DNA from: Leptobrachium leishanense
Taxonomy: Eukaryota; Chordata; Amphibia; Anura; Megophryidae
NCBI GenBank assembly: GCA_009667805.1
Contig: CM019066.1
Location: 1,240,001 to 1,304,000, forward strand
Direction: 5' to 3'
DNA length: 64,000 nt
Part shown: positions 25,920-36,430 of the stretch, in pieces
How positions within the stretch are numbered: the stretch's first letter is position 1
How the letters are laid out: every line of letters begins with the position of its first letter
Program-made: the position numbers and the translations under genes
The notes under the pieces: generated by a model
Told to the model about the DNA's origin: nothing
Seen by the model: only the letters and a program-made list of their open reading frames with translations
Databases searched by the model: none

Positions 25920-26290
25920 CGGGACATGAAGATCCGGGCGCCGGGCGAGTAGTTTTTTTTGAGATGCAGGCTAGAAGCCCGCCGGACTGCGGGCTAATTC
26001 CAGGGACGCCCACGATACCTGAAGCCAGCATTAAGCTGGATGGCAAAGTATTCCAGCGGCCGCTCATTGGGAAACCCCCAGGCGCGATCTCGAGAAATCT
26101 TGGAGTTCGCGAGATCGTGCTGGGAGCAATCTCGCGAGATCACGGCTGGGGGCTTAGCAACGAGCGGCCGCTGGGAGACTTTGCACGCGGCACTCGGTAG
26201 AAGGTACGAAACGCGGTAAACTGCAGGGGCCTGTCCGAACGCCGATAGAGTGTTCGGACAGCGCCCCATGTCTGGTCTGAGGTCTGAAAC
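25920..26290. repeat. GC-rich inverted repeat, fragment of a hAT-like core
   Basis: 'gcggccgctcattgggaaac' (26058-26077) faces 'gcaacgagcggccgctggg' near 26157-26175, with GATCTCGCGAGATC motifs between. 'ggcctgtccgaacgccgata' at 26228 matches the 32-bp unit of the array at 30072-30415. It is probably the core of a TAGGGATG-type element whose ends were lost. An (AC)n microsatellite follows at 26305-26324. Confidence 0.6.
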
Positions 26291-26349
26291 ATGCCTATGT
26301 GTGTATACACACACACACACACACGGCTGCCCTCAGTGTAATATATATA

Positions 26350-27884
26350 CAGTTGTGGACAAGGACTTTTTAAAGAACCATATGCAACTAAAATGACATC
26401 AATTGGTTTTGTAATACAGTAGTAAATGTTTCTTTTGTGAATTCTTCATTGACACAATTATTCAACCCCTTAAAGACTACCACTCTGAAGAACAGAGGTT
26501 CATTCAAGTGTTTTCAATCAGGTATTGAAAACACCTGTGGATGTCACGGAGCAGCAATAAAGCATAATAAGCACCAATTAGGCAGCTTTAAAATGACTGT
26601 GATACTCAGCTCCTTCTAGACATTTACTGGTGTGGTTACAAACATGGTGAAGTCAAGAGAATGGTCCAGGAAGACAAGAGAAGAGGTGATTACTCTTCAC
26701 AGGAAGGGCAATGGCTATAAGAAGATTGCACAGATGTTAAACATACCAAGAGAGACCATAGGAAGCATCATTCGCAAATTCAAGGCAAAGGGCACTGTTC
26801 AAACGCTACCTGGTCGTGGCAGAAAGAAGATGCAGACTTCGACTGCTGTGCGCTACCTGAAGCGTAGAGTGGAGAAAAGTCCTCGTGTGACTGCTGAGGA
26901 ACTGAGAAAAGATTTGTCAGATGTGGGTACTGAAGTTTCAGCTCAGACAATACGGCGCACACTGCGTAATGAAGGCCTCCATGCCAGAACTCCCAGGCGC
27001 ACCCCCTTGCTGTCTCCAAAGAATAAGAAGAGTCGACTGCAGTATGCCAAAAGTCATGTGGACAAACCACAGAAGTTTTGGGATAGTGTTCTGTGGACTG
27101 ATGAAACAAAATTAGAACTGTTTGGGCCCATGGATCAACGCTATGTTTGGAGGAGGAAGAACAAGGCCTACGAAGAAAAGAACACCTTGCCTACTGTGAA
27201 GCATGGCGGGGGGGTCAATCATGCTTTGGGGCTGTTTTGCTTCTGCAGGTACAGGGAAGCTTCAGCATGTGCAAGGTACCATGAATTCTCTTCAGTACCA
27301 GGAGATATTGGATGACAATGTGATGCAGTCCGTCACCAACCTGAGGCTTGGGAGACGTTGGACTTTTCAACAGGACAATGATCCCAAGCATACCTCCAAG
27401 TCCACTAGAGCATGGTTGCAGATTAAAGGCTGGAACATTTTGGAGTGGCCATCGCAGTCACCTGACTTAAATCCGATTGAGAACCTCTGGTGGGACTTAC
27501 AGAAAGCAGTTGCAGTGCGCAAGCCTAAGAATGTGACTGAACTGGAGGCTTATGCCCATGACGAATGGGCGAAGATACCCGTAGATCGCTGCAAGACACT
27601 TGTGTTAAGCTATGCTTCACGTTTAAAAGCTGTTATAACTGTAAAAGGATGTTGTACTAAGTACTAAGATTGAATGTCACTTGGGGGTTGAATAAAACTG
27701 ATAATGATGTGAGCACAGAAAAGACATTTGTGGTTATTTCATTATAAATGTTATGTTATATTTGTCTGACCTACACGTGCCTCTTTGATTTAATTGTAAG
27801 CAAGATGACTGAATGATCAAAATCAATGTCAAACTGGCCAAAACACTCATTTCAGTGGGGGTTGAATAATTTTGAACACAACTG
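26350..27884 (+). mobile_element. Tc1-like element D
   Basis: Same family as B and C, with TA at 26348-26349 and 27885-27886. The left end keeps only CAGTTGTG before jumping to 'gacaaggactttttaaag', a deletion of roughly 75 bases that removes most of the left terminal repeat. The right end is complete. Confidence 0.9.
26644..27667 (+). pseudogene. Tc1-like transposase with one-base frameshift (element D)
   Basis: The frame starts [15 protein letters not shown] and matches element C through [11 protein letters not shown]. In the glycine-rich box a G-run of 7 replaces the 6 seen in element C near 27210, shifting the frame after KHGGG. The remainder is open in the next frame with [35 protein letters not shown] and the GCCTKY end. 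It keeps the PGRGRKK linker that element C has lost. Apart from this single base the gene is complete, but the damaged left terminal repeat would also disable the element. Confidence 0.93.
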
Positions 27885-27889
27885 TATCT

Positions 27890-28742
27890 GATCGGTCGCA
27901 ATATGTGTCCATTTCTGGCAGCTCCTCCCTCCCCCTCCCAGTCACATGCGGTGTACCCCAAGGCTCAATACTCGGCCCCCTGCTATTCACGATATTCATA
28001 AATGATCTGCCTAATATCTGCAAAGCCTCAACTGTACATATGTACGCAGACGACACTGTAATCTATACCAGGAAACCAAATCTCCCGCAGCTGGAGGCCG
28101 TGCTGCAAAACCAATTCACAGAGGCAGAAAAGTGGATCAAACACAACAAACTTTTTTAAAATACTGACAAAACGGTAACAATGCTCTTTGGAACAGCACC
28201 TAAACTACACAAATTGCAAAATCCCCATCTATGTGTTGGGACAAAATCAAATGGCACGCTGACCACAGTCACTTCTCTCAAATATCTTGGTATGTGGTTA
28301 GACCCAGATCTATGCTTTGGCCCCCACATCGAAAAACTCATCTAAAATTTCCCTCAAACTAGGTGCCCTGTACAGAAACAAATCCTGCCTGAATCCCACG
28401 GTAAGAAAGCAGATTGTACAACAAATGCTTATGCCGGCTATTGAATACGGAGATGTAGTGTATGCAGCGGCACCGCAAACACACCTTCAGAAACTTACTA
28501 CATTGTATAACTCATTCTGCCGCTTTGCGCTACAATGTTACTACATGACCCACCATTGTGACATGTTAAAAGAGCTAAACTGGCCGACGCTGGAGTCTAA
28601 ACGCGCCCTTCACCTCTCCAACCTGGTGTTTAAGAGCTTTTCTGGGAAGCTGCCACCCTACCTGAATAGACTGCTTCCTCCAGCAGTTTCCTCATCCTAT
28701 AAACTCCGATCCAGGACCAGCACCTTACTTGCAATACCATAA
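27890..28742 (+). pseudogene. LINE reverse transcriptase fragment (copy 2)
   Basis: Encodes GVPQGSILGPLLFTIFINDL (reverse transcriptase motif region 4), MYADDTVIYT (catalytic YADD box), then TMLFGTAP, SLKYLGMWLDPD and a second frame with IEYGDVVYAAAP, LYNSFCRFALQCYYMTHHC and LESKRALHLSNLVFKSFSG. A stop-frame change occurs at about 28157 ('ctttttTaaaatactgac') and another near 28345. The endonuclease and N-terminal reverse transcriptase parts are missing. The clade is probably within the CR1/L2/Rex-like non-LTR group; I cannot settle it by eye. Confidence 0.85.
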
Positions 28743-28745
28743 TAC

Positions 28746-29438
28746 TAGGGATGCACCGATACCACTTTTTAAAGACCGAGTACGAGTACCGATACTTTTT
28801 AAAAGTACTCACCGATACCGAGTACCGATACTTTTATTTTGTCATGTGACCACTTTCCAATGAGAACAGACTTCATATAAAAATGCCCCCATCTCACATG
28901 TATATACCCCCCGAGATATATATATATACAGAATGCCCCAGCTCACATGTAGATTGCCCCCAGCCTCACATGGATATTGCCCCCAGCCTCACATGGATAT
29001 TGCCCCCAGCCTCACATGGATATTGCCCCCAGCCTCACATGGATATTGCCCTCACTAATATGGATATGCCCCCCAGCTCATATGGATATGCCCCCCAGCT
29101 CATATGGATATGCCCCCCAGCTCATATGGATATGCCCCCCAGCTCATATGGATATGCCCCCAGCTGCAGGGCCTGACGCTCAGCCGAGAGGCATCGTCAC
29201 TGAAGCGCCCGGAGGCTGCGTGATCGCGTCACAGCAGCGCGACTAGACCTCAGGATGGGTGAGTATCGCTGCCGCCGGAAGGGAACGCTGGCCGCGTGCT
29301 TTTCATGCATGCGGCCAGCTTCCCCAGCCCTGCGTATACCGGCAAGCCGGCCCAGCGCTGGCTTCCGGTATCGGGGGGGTGTATTGTGCAAACGGCAGTA
29401 TCGGCACTGATACTAGTATCGGTATCGGTGCATCCCTA
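28746..29438. mobile_element. hAT-like element, TAGGGATGCACCGATACC ends, copy 2
   Basis: 693 bp, flanked by CATAATAC (28738-28745) and CACAATAC (29439-29446), one mismatch in 8. LINE copy 1 shows the uninterrupted site. The interior has a minisatellite (28936-29165) and a core with 'gaacgctggccgcgtgcttt' also present in copy 1. Confidence 0.9.
28936..29165. repeat. ~20-22-bp minisatellite in hAT-like copy 2
   Basis: Two related blocks: CCTCACATGGATATTGCCCCCAG units, then CATATGGATATGCCCCCCAGCT units. Diverged members of the GGATTTGCCCCAGCTCAT motif group. Confidence 0.88.
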
Positions 29439-30069
29439 CACAATACAAAAACAAAGTGTCTCGATCCTCATTTTCCTACAGAGCACCGCAGTTATGGAAT
29501 AACCTCCTAGACGCCATCAAATCTTCCCCCAGTCTTAAGTCACTCAAGACCTCCCTACTAACATACCTCAATACAGAATGCACCTGTAAACATGTAACAT
29601 AGTGACTATATTTCCTACATATTTATTTTCTGTTAATCTGTATATTTGTGTATGTTTTTTTCTATATATCTTGCATTGTAGGGTTGCACCGATACCGATA
29701 CTAGTATCGGTATCGGTGCCGATACCAGGTACTGCAGGAGTACTTGGTACTCGTGCAGTACCCCCGATATTTTTTTCCGATACCGGAAGCCGGCATTGAG
29801 CCGGCTTGCCGGCATCCTAGGGGCTGGGGCGGCTGTCCTAATGCTCTATCGGCATTCGGACAGGCCCTGCAACTGCTCTCCTCACTTTGTTTATACTTAC
29901 CTTCCTTTAGCGACGCCGGGAAAGTCTCTGCGCGTGCGCGCTCCTTGGAAGGTCCCCAGCCGCGTCCATGTGGGACCATGTGATCGCGGCTGGGGTCCTT
30001 CCAACGAGCGCACGCGCGGAAACTTTCCCGGCATCGCTAAAGGAAGGTAAGTATAAACAAAGTGAGGAG

Positions 30070-30415
30070 AGCAGCTGCAGGGCCTGTCCGAATGCCGATA
30101 GAGCAGCTGCAGGGCCTGTCCGAATGCCGATAGAGCAGCTGCAGGGCCTGTCCGAATGCCGATAGAGCAGCTGCAGGGCCTGTCCGAATGCCGATAGAGC
30201 AGCTGCAGGGCCTGTCCGAATGCCGATAGAGCAGCTGCAGGGCCTGTCCGAATGCCGATAGAGCAGCTGCAGGGCCTGTCCGAATGCCGATAGAGCAGCT
30301 GCAGGGCCTGTCCGAATGCCGATAGAGCAGCTGCAGGGCCTGTCCGAATGCCGATAGAGCAGCTGCAGGGCCTGTCCGAATGCCGATAGAGCAGCTGCAG
30401 GGCCTGTCCGACTGC
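30070..30415. repeat. 32-bp tandem repeat, about 11 identical copies
   Basis: Unit AGCAGCTGCAGGGCCTGTCC + GAATGCCGATAG, essentially invariant, suggesting recent expansion. The same sequence occurs once as single-copy element sequence (complement near 29846-29880) and once at 26226. Confidence 0.95.
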
Positions 30416-30606
30416 TCTCCGCTCATACTTACCTTCCTGAGCGACGCCGGGAAAGTTTCCGTGCGTGCGTGCGCTCGTTGGAAGGACCTCAGCCGCGATC
30501 ACATGGTCCCACGTGGTCGCGGCTGGGGACCTTCCAAGGAGCACGCGCGAAGACTTTCCCGGCGTCGCTAAAGGAAGGTAAGTATGAGCGGAGCAGAGTG
30601 GAGGGG

Positions 30607-31030
30607 GGCGCATATCCATGTGCTGGGGGGCATTTCCATGAGCTGGGGGGCATTATCCACGAGCTGGGGCATATCCATGAGCTGGGGGGCAGTATCCACG
30701 AGCTGGGGGGCAGTATCCACGAGCTGGGGGGCAGTATCCACGAGCTGGGGGGCAGTATCCACGAGCTGGGGGGCAGTATCCACGAGCTGGGGGGCAAATC
30801 CACGAGCTGGGGGGCAAATCCACGAGCTGGGGGGCAAATCCACGAGCTGGGGGGCAAATCCACGAGCTGGGGGGCAAATCCACGAGCTGGGGGGCATTAT
30901 CCAAGAGCTGGGGGGCATTATCCAAGAGCTGGGGGGCATTATCCATGAGCTGGGGGGCATTATCCATGAGCTGGGGGGCATTATCCATGAGCTGGGTGGC
31001 AAATCCATGAGCTGGGGGCATATCTATGAG
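30607..31030. repeat. 20-bp minisatellite in hAT-like copy 3
   Basis: About 20 units of GAGCTGGGGGGCAAATCCAC in sub-blocks that differ in the second half (CAGTATCCAC, CAAATCCAC, CATTATCCA). The sub-blocks indicate stepwise local duplications. Open frames on both strands are artefacts. Confidence 0.93.
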
Positions 31031-31265
31031 TTCTGTTCTTCTTGGAAAGCGGTCACATGACATAAAATAAAAGTATCGGTACTCGTTATCGGTGAGTACT
31101 TGAACAAAAGTATCGGTACTCGGTCTTAAAAAAGTAGTATTGGTGCATTCCTATTGCATTGTATTACTTTGCATATCTGTAACCATGTTCTTGAACCCAG
31201 GACGTACTTGAAAACGAGAGAAATCTCAATGTATCCTTCCTGGTAAAATCCTTTATAAATAAATA

Positions 31266-31480
31266 CAAGCTTTCGAGAGTGATCCTCCCTTCGTCGGGTA
31301 TAGAGCTTACTGATCAGAATAGTAGAATTAAACATTGGGACATTAGTAAGCTTCTATACCTGACGAAGGGAGGATCACTCTCGAAAACTTGTACTTTAAA
31401 TGTAACGTTAGTCCAATAAAAAAGGTATCACTACAGACTGCTATACTCGTGATTTTGGCATCTGGACTTACAAGGCCTAC
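31266..31480. repeat. Interspersed repeat with inverted ends
   Basis: 'agctttcgagagtgatcctc' (31267-31286) faces 'gaggatcactctcgaaaactt' (31370-31390), separated by ~80 bases, followed by 'gtccaataaaaaaggtatcac'. Resembles a common vertebrate repeat tail, possibly from a Penelope-like element. This identification is from memory and unsure. Confidence 0.5.
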
Positions 31481-32116
31481 CTAATCTAAATAAATAAATA
31501 TATATGATAAAGAAAAGCAGTCAGTACAATCCGTTTTGTATGAAAGACACCACAAATGATAGTTTTTATTGAATAAACGTAATGTTTACTTCTGAAACAA
31601 AATATAATTGTACTGTAATATATGTCTATGTGCAGGGGTAAATAATAAATATTTTGTGCTTTGGTGAACAAAAACCTCAAAATTAACATTGCCGTACGGA
31701 ATTGTTACTTGCTTCATGGCGGCGGCCATCGCTGCAAGTGCTAAGTTAGCAGTGCTGAGCGGCAGAACGGCGTTCAGTGTCAAGTTGCTAACTTGGCACT
31801 TGCAGCGGCTTAGCAACTGAACGCGCCTCAGCAAACACCAACGCTTTGTGAATCAGCCAAGAGGGGCAAAACTTACTCCTACAATCATTTTTTAAAAATA
31901 TGAAGTTTTCACCGAGTATGAAAAGTAATTTCAAAGGGAAACTCTACAGAATACATACTGACAACTTCATCATTTTAAAGTGGTCATGATGTGTGCAGTG
32001 CCCCCTCCCTGTTGCCTGGTTTGGCAGGAATTGGTGGGTGAAGTAGGGGAATTTTATCCACCCACAGACGCGTTACCAGGCAGCCGGGATTTTGTATTTC
32101 CCGGCTGCTGGTCAAA
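31481..32116. other. Spacer in TAF1B intron 1, no gene seen
   Basis: AT-rich first half. Positions 31710-31815 have a GC-rich inverted stretch ('cgctgcaagtgctaagttagca' facing 'tgctaacttggcacttgcagcg'), probably a palindromic MITE remnant. Confidence 0.5.
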
Positions 32117-32946
32117 GGCTGGGCGTCCACTGGCACCATATTTGTGCGATGGTGCGATCATCCGTTATTGTCCGTCGTCGTCCGTCCGATCCAACAACAT
32201 GCAGGTGAATGGACCATCGTCCATTGCGTCCGACGTCCGTCTTCCTGCGACGGGTAACGACGGCATCGGATGTGCGATCAGAACCAAATCACTCGTTTGC
32301 ATCGCATGTATTTCAGCATATCAGAGAAGATGGATGTGGAGAAACTGATCAGGGGAGTTACAAATAGTTTACTCTATTTACTCTATAGTTTACTCTAAGC
32401 ATTTCAAATAAACTATTTCTATCAGGGATCTCAAACTCTGGCCCCCCCAGATGTTTCTGAACTACACCTACCATTAATCTCTGGCCATTTATTGCATTCA
32501 AAGAATTCTGGGATTTGTAGGCAATATACATCTTTGGGGCCAGAGTTTGAGATCCCTGATTTATATGTATGTGAGATGTGTGAGACTAGCCCTGTATGTG
32601 TAGGGGAGAGGGGTAGGGCAGGGAAGGCTCCTTGGTTGATTGTAAGCTCTTGGGTCCTCTCTGCTACTGTTCTGTGTGTACTTGTATGTATATTTGTATT
32701 CTGTCTCACCCATTGTGTCCCACAAAGGACTGCAGTGTTTAAAGAAGCAGAATGAACTGTGTTTTATAGGTAAAACCAGTTCATCCTGGTTTTGGCAGCC
32801 TCTGCACTCCACCTCTTCAGAAATCTGATCTATCCCATCGTCCGACGGATCGCTTGCAGTGGACGACCCTCGTCAGACGTACAACGTCGCACATGGTCGG
32901 ATGAACGCATCGGTCGTCTGACTACAGTGCCAGTGGACGCTCAACC
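32117..32946. mobile_element. PIF/Harbinger-type non-autonomous element with insertions
   Basis: GGCTGGGCGTCCACTGGCAC on the left and, inward from the right, GGTTGAGCGTCCACTGGCAC; the right flank is TAA and the left is CAA or AAA. The subterminal parts are rich in CGTCCGT and related motifs. It encloses a small hAT-like MITE (32423-32558) and an L2-like 3' scrap (about 32590-32740, 'gattgtaagctcttgggtcc'). Confidence 0.7.
32423..32558. mobile_element. hAT-like MITE, 136 bp
   Basis: Ends CAGGGATCTCAAACTCTGGC on both sides; flanks ATTTCTAT and ATTTATAT match at 7 of 8. Interior 'gaactacacctacc' is typical of short hAT MITEs in vertebrates. Confidence 0.85.
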
Positions 32947-33394
32947 TAAGAGACGGTCAATGGATCAGATCTGCATATGACTGCACAGCTCCAATCCTTT
33001 GTTCTGCGTACGCACTAAGGAACTTGTGCAGTTTCAGTATCCCACGCTACACAAACTGCGTAGCCACGCAAATTGCGCAGGAAAGCAGCATGGATTTCTG
33101 CATCCTCCAACCCCTGAACTGACAGGGACGAGCATCACACGGCAACAAAGAAAAGTTTAGTATTTTCACCCCCCCCCCCCAAAATAATAACTTGAAAGAT
33201 TGTTTCTGCAGCATCTGCCCAATAATTTAAAGGAGGGGGGGGGGGTCACATTTTAATTAGTGTTCCTTTAAGGAATAAAAAAAATTAAAATATGAACGGT
33301 CACCCCCATACGTTTATATGTTAACAAGTGTTTGTGTGTATTCAGAAAAGCTGTGATGTGTGAACACGTGGGGGCAGAGTTGGCCCGAAAGAGC

Positions 33395-33490
33395 CCCAGG
33401 TGTTTGTACAACTACAACTCCCATGATGCTTTCCTTGCCATTACACTGTCACAGCATGGCGGGAGTTGTAGCTGCACAATACGTGGAAAA
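33395..33490. repeat. Small foldback MITE-like sequence
   Basis: 'acaactacaactcccatgatgc' faces 'gcatggcgggagttgtagctg'. It lies about 130 bases from exon 1 in intron 1. The ends are too short to classify. Confidence 0.55.
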
Positions 33491-33619
33491 GCTTTAGGAC
33501 CAGCAGACCAGCCCCGAGCCGCATGCACATACAGCCCTATTTTACTACCCAGGAACCACTAGGCGGAGAATGGATGGCTTGTTGTCGCGCATTTCTGGCG
33601 TCACGGCTGTCCCACTCAC

Positions 33620-33637
33620 CGTGTCCTCCTTCTCCAT
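33620..33637 (-). CDS. TAF1B: TAF1B exon 1, coding part (residues 1-6)
   Basis: The minus strand reads CACAGCATGG with A at -3 and G at +4, a strong start context. It encodes MEKEDT and ends at a consensus donor GTGAGTGGG (33619 downward) in phase 0. Joined to exon 2 it gives 12 residues before the first zinc-ribbon cysteine, the same spacing I recall for human TAF1B (acidic start, then FKERC). An 18-nt coding part is weak evidence alone. Confidence comes from the start context, splice site, phase, spacing and the CpG-rich upstream sequence together. The alternative is a further upstream or downstream start, but no other start joined by a good donor stood out. Confidence 0.8.
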
Positions 33638-33810
33638 GCTGTGATAACCTCGGAAAGCCGCTCTTCCTCACCTGCAATTGCCGTCCTTGTGGAGGAAAAA
33701 AAATCTGCCCGCCGAGAGTCGGCGACAGATTAGATAGCGCGTATGTGGTGGTGCAGCCACCGGGTCAGGCAGGCGCGCATTTACAACGTCATTTCCGCCA
33801 GAGCCTGTAA
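33638..33810 (-). promoter_or_regulatory. Candidate TAF1B promoter and 5' UTR
   Basis: Read on the minus strand, TGGCGGAAATGACGTTG (33785-33801) combines an ETS-type CGGAAAT with a CRE/ATF-like TGACGTT. It lies about 150 bases upstream of the ATG, in CpG-containing sequence (CGGCGGGC, GCGCGCC). No TATA box. This is the normal build of a housekeeping promoter. The transcription start cannot be fixed from sequence. Confidence 0.6.
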
Positions 33811-34068
33811 ACACCGCTTGAGGCTACAATCCTCCTTGTTGAGACTGAGAGGCCTCATCATTCTCCTCCTGCTTGTCGATCATGGTCAATACACGGATGT
33901 GTGGACTGTTATTTGTCGCAGTTTATCCGAAACAGCCCAGTACATATCACTTTTTCAGTTACCATAGATAAAATTATACCTGTGGAAGTCTTGGCCTTTT
34001 GAACAGCTGTTATACGTGTTTTTGCCCTCTGAGGGCTCCCAGATGTCTCACTGACACTAATACCTTAG

Positions 34069-34204
34069 GATGAGCAACTTTGTCTCCTGCCCAAAAAACA
34101 TTGGAACTACACCTCCCATGAGGTTCTGCCAACACGGTATCATGCTCAGTATCATGGGAGATGTAGTTCCAAAACATGTGGAGGGTCAAGGTTGCCTACC
34201 CCTG
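34069..34204. mobile_element. hAT-like MITE, ~136 bp
   Basis: The right end inward reads CAGGGGTAGGCAACCTTGAC and the left reads TAGGATGAGCAACTTTG. Internal 'ggaactacacctcccatga' faces 'tcatgggagatgtagttcc'. Target duplication not clear. Confidence 0.65.
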
Positions 34205-35680
34205 AATACAGTATGTTCTGTAGTGTTTCTCATTTGACCCGAGAATTACATGATTTAGGGATGGAAGCTGCTATTAAACATCTCTACAGTATCTACACCT
34301 ATACACCAATCAGTACAGTTTTGCAGCAGTTTTAAAACATGTTTAACCCTCTCAATACAAAGTGCGCTTTGTTAAAAAAAAAATATATATATATTTCATT
34401 TATTTGAAACATGGAGTGCATTTCATTGCAGGGTAAATTTGTACAAAGATCGTAATTCTTAGAAATTTAAAATGTTGCTTATTTTTAACATTTCCCACAT
34501 TTGTTTATCCTTTACAGTCATATTTCTGAGATGCAAGGTTCTGAGCTGAAGTGCGATTACAACGGAGGCTGCATTTTCAGCATATAGGCAGAAATGGCCT
34601 TTGCTTCTCGTATACAATGACCGAGATAAAGAAGGATAATAAAAATGGTGAGATCTCCTGTTTACGTGGATTTGCAGTGATCATAATGAGATTATTAGCA
34701 ATGCAGCTTACAAAAATACCAATAGAATATAAAAATAATATCTATATGTGGCTTAATGCCTGTATATGGATATTACAGTAACACCTTGCATCTGTACTTT
34801 ACAGGGACTTTCAATCATTATAATCCCATGAATCTTGGCTCTGTACAGTAGAGAATGACCTGAAAGCGCTCTGCGCATTCTGCCCTCTCCCTGGATGTTC
34901 TAATGCTGCAGTAAAGTTTGAACTTTTTGTTACAGTTAGGGGGTAGCTTCTTCACATGGTGACAGGAGTGAGGTCTCTGAACAGCAATTTATTTGCAAAG
35001 TAGTTTACCAGGAAGGATACATTGAGATTGCTCTCGTTTTCAAGCAATCCTGCAGGCAGAAAGAAATGCAGCCACCAGTCCAGTCTGAATCCTGTGTCCA
35101 GGTGGGAGGGGGTCTGAAGCCCAAACACGTTATTACAAACCCGAACTGTCCGGGTGAAAACTGGACAGGTGGCAACCCTACTTCTGACACATGAAATTGA
35201 AGAACTGACAGTTCACTTGCTGCCTAATATATCCCACCCCTAGACAAGTGCTATAGTAACCATATAATCCGTATTAGTTACTTCTGTCAGTGGGTTTAAT
35301 GTTGTGGCTGATCACTGTAACCTATGAACATGCTGAATTGAATTAGGGAAACTTCAAAACCCCACTAGAATGTTCCTTTAATGGCAAGTAAAGCACGTTT
35401 TCAAGAGGAACCAGGTCTGTTAATAGCCTATGCCTTGGGGGGAAATGAATAAATAATATAAAATCCTTTCTTAAAACCCATGTCCCGCCGGCGCTAAGTA
35501 TCCCATGCTTACATTCTGCTCTGTGTCCCAAGGAGAAACTTATATTATACTTCTAAAAAGGGAATGAGAATCTCCATGCAAAGGTGTGATAAATTCAAAA
35601 GAAAATGGAACTGTCCATGGCCGTATTGCACATTCAACCTCTGTTCTTTTCATCTATTCAAATAGGAAAACGGTCACGTG
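34205..35680. other. Spacer upstream of TAF1B, no gene seen
   Basis: Includes 'tttaaccctctcaatac' (34343, piggyBac-MITE-like) and a LINE 3'-end scrap in reverse orientation at about 34995-35045 ('ttaccaggaaggatacattgag'). Otherwise no recognised feature. Confidence 0.5.
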
Positions 35681-36430
35681 GCGTGTGCGGTTCTGGTATG
35701 AGCCCAGCAGGCGGCAACACAGGGGAGGCCAGACCAGAATCAAGCAACAAAATAACTTTAATTGAACATAAATAGGCCTTGGCAGCAGGCACTAGAAAGC
35801 ACAGATGATTGCTATAAAGTCCAGGGAGATTTCTTGACTGGAGAGCCAGAGGATTGTGGGCAATGCAGTCCCAGACTGCAGACAGGGCCCACCAAGAATA
35901 AGTCTGGACAGCGGGCAGTGGTACCTGGATCAAAAGGTTAGAGACGGAGATGAACAACTGTAATCCACAGGTAGGTTTCCAGACACAGGGGATAGTGGGC
36001 TACGAGGTTGAGAGTACCCACTTGAGCAGTGACCTGGAAACTTGACCACAGACCGTGGATACAGCGCAGGTGGAGATCGCTGAGAGTCCCTTGCACAGAC
36101 GGAGATGTATCCAGGAACAACAGGGTAGACAGATGGGTACTGGATACGCAGGATAAGCTGGTACAGGAAGAGCAGGTATGCACACATCCAAATGACCTCA
36201 GTCAGGGCGCACAATGCAGAACCACAGCTGGCTGGGTCTCTCTGCCTTTTAAGGAGGCTTAATCCCGGATGGGCCTCAGATGGAACTCCAGGGCTGGAAA
36301 ACGAAGACCCAGACTGGATCTCCATGAGCCTTGTCAAGGTGCTGAGCCTGGACAAAACCTGGAATGGAATCCAAGAAAGAAGAGATCCAGGGCAAAGTTC
36401 TTAGATCCAGGTGTGCAAGACAGGTACAAC
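35681..36430 (-). repeat. LTR-like repeat, minus strand
   Basis: Read on the minus strand it has C/T-rich sequence with repeated 'gtctgtgcaagggactc'-type segments. 'caattaaagttattttgttg' near 35750 could be a poly(A) signal, followed by 'ctggtctggcctcccctgtg'. This resembles frog gypsy-type LTRs, but I could not find matching ends or a target duplication. Confidence 0.35.

Larger units (their letters stand above)
29679..31153. mobile_element. hAT-like element, TAGGGATGCACCGATACC ends, copy 3
   Basis: 1475 bp with an exact 8-bp duplication TTGCATTG (29671-29678, 31154-31161). Ends TAGGGTTGCACCGATACC and, inward, TAGGAATGCACCAATAC. It contains two GC-rich inverted-repeat blocks (29888-30052 and 30420-30580, each 'cttccttTAGcgacgccggg'-like) separated by a 32-bp array, and then the ~20-bp minisatellite. 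Confidence 0.92.
27887..31265 (+). mobile_element. LINE copy 2, split by two hAT-like elements
   Basis: Begins directly after the TA of Tc1 D. Segments 27887-28745, 29447-29678 and 31162-31265 join colinearly with LINE copy 1. The 3' end is 'ccttcctggtaaaatcctttataaataaata'. It contains reverse transcriptase motifs. The two insertions are at 28746-29438 and 29679-31153. It continues into a different repeat at 31266. Confidence 0.88.
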
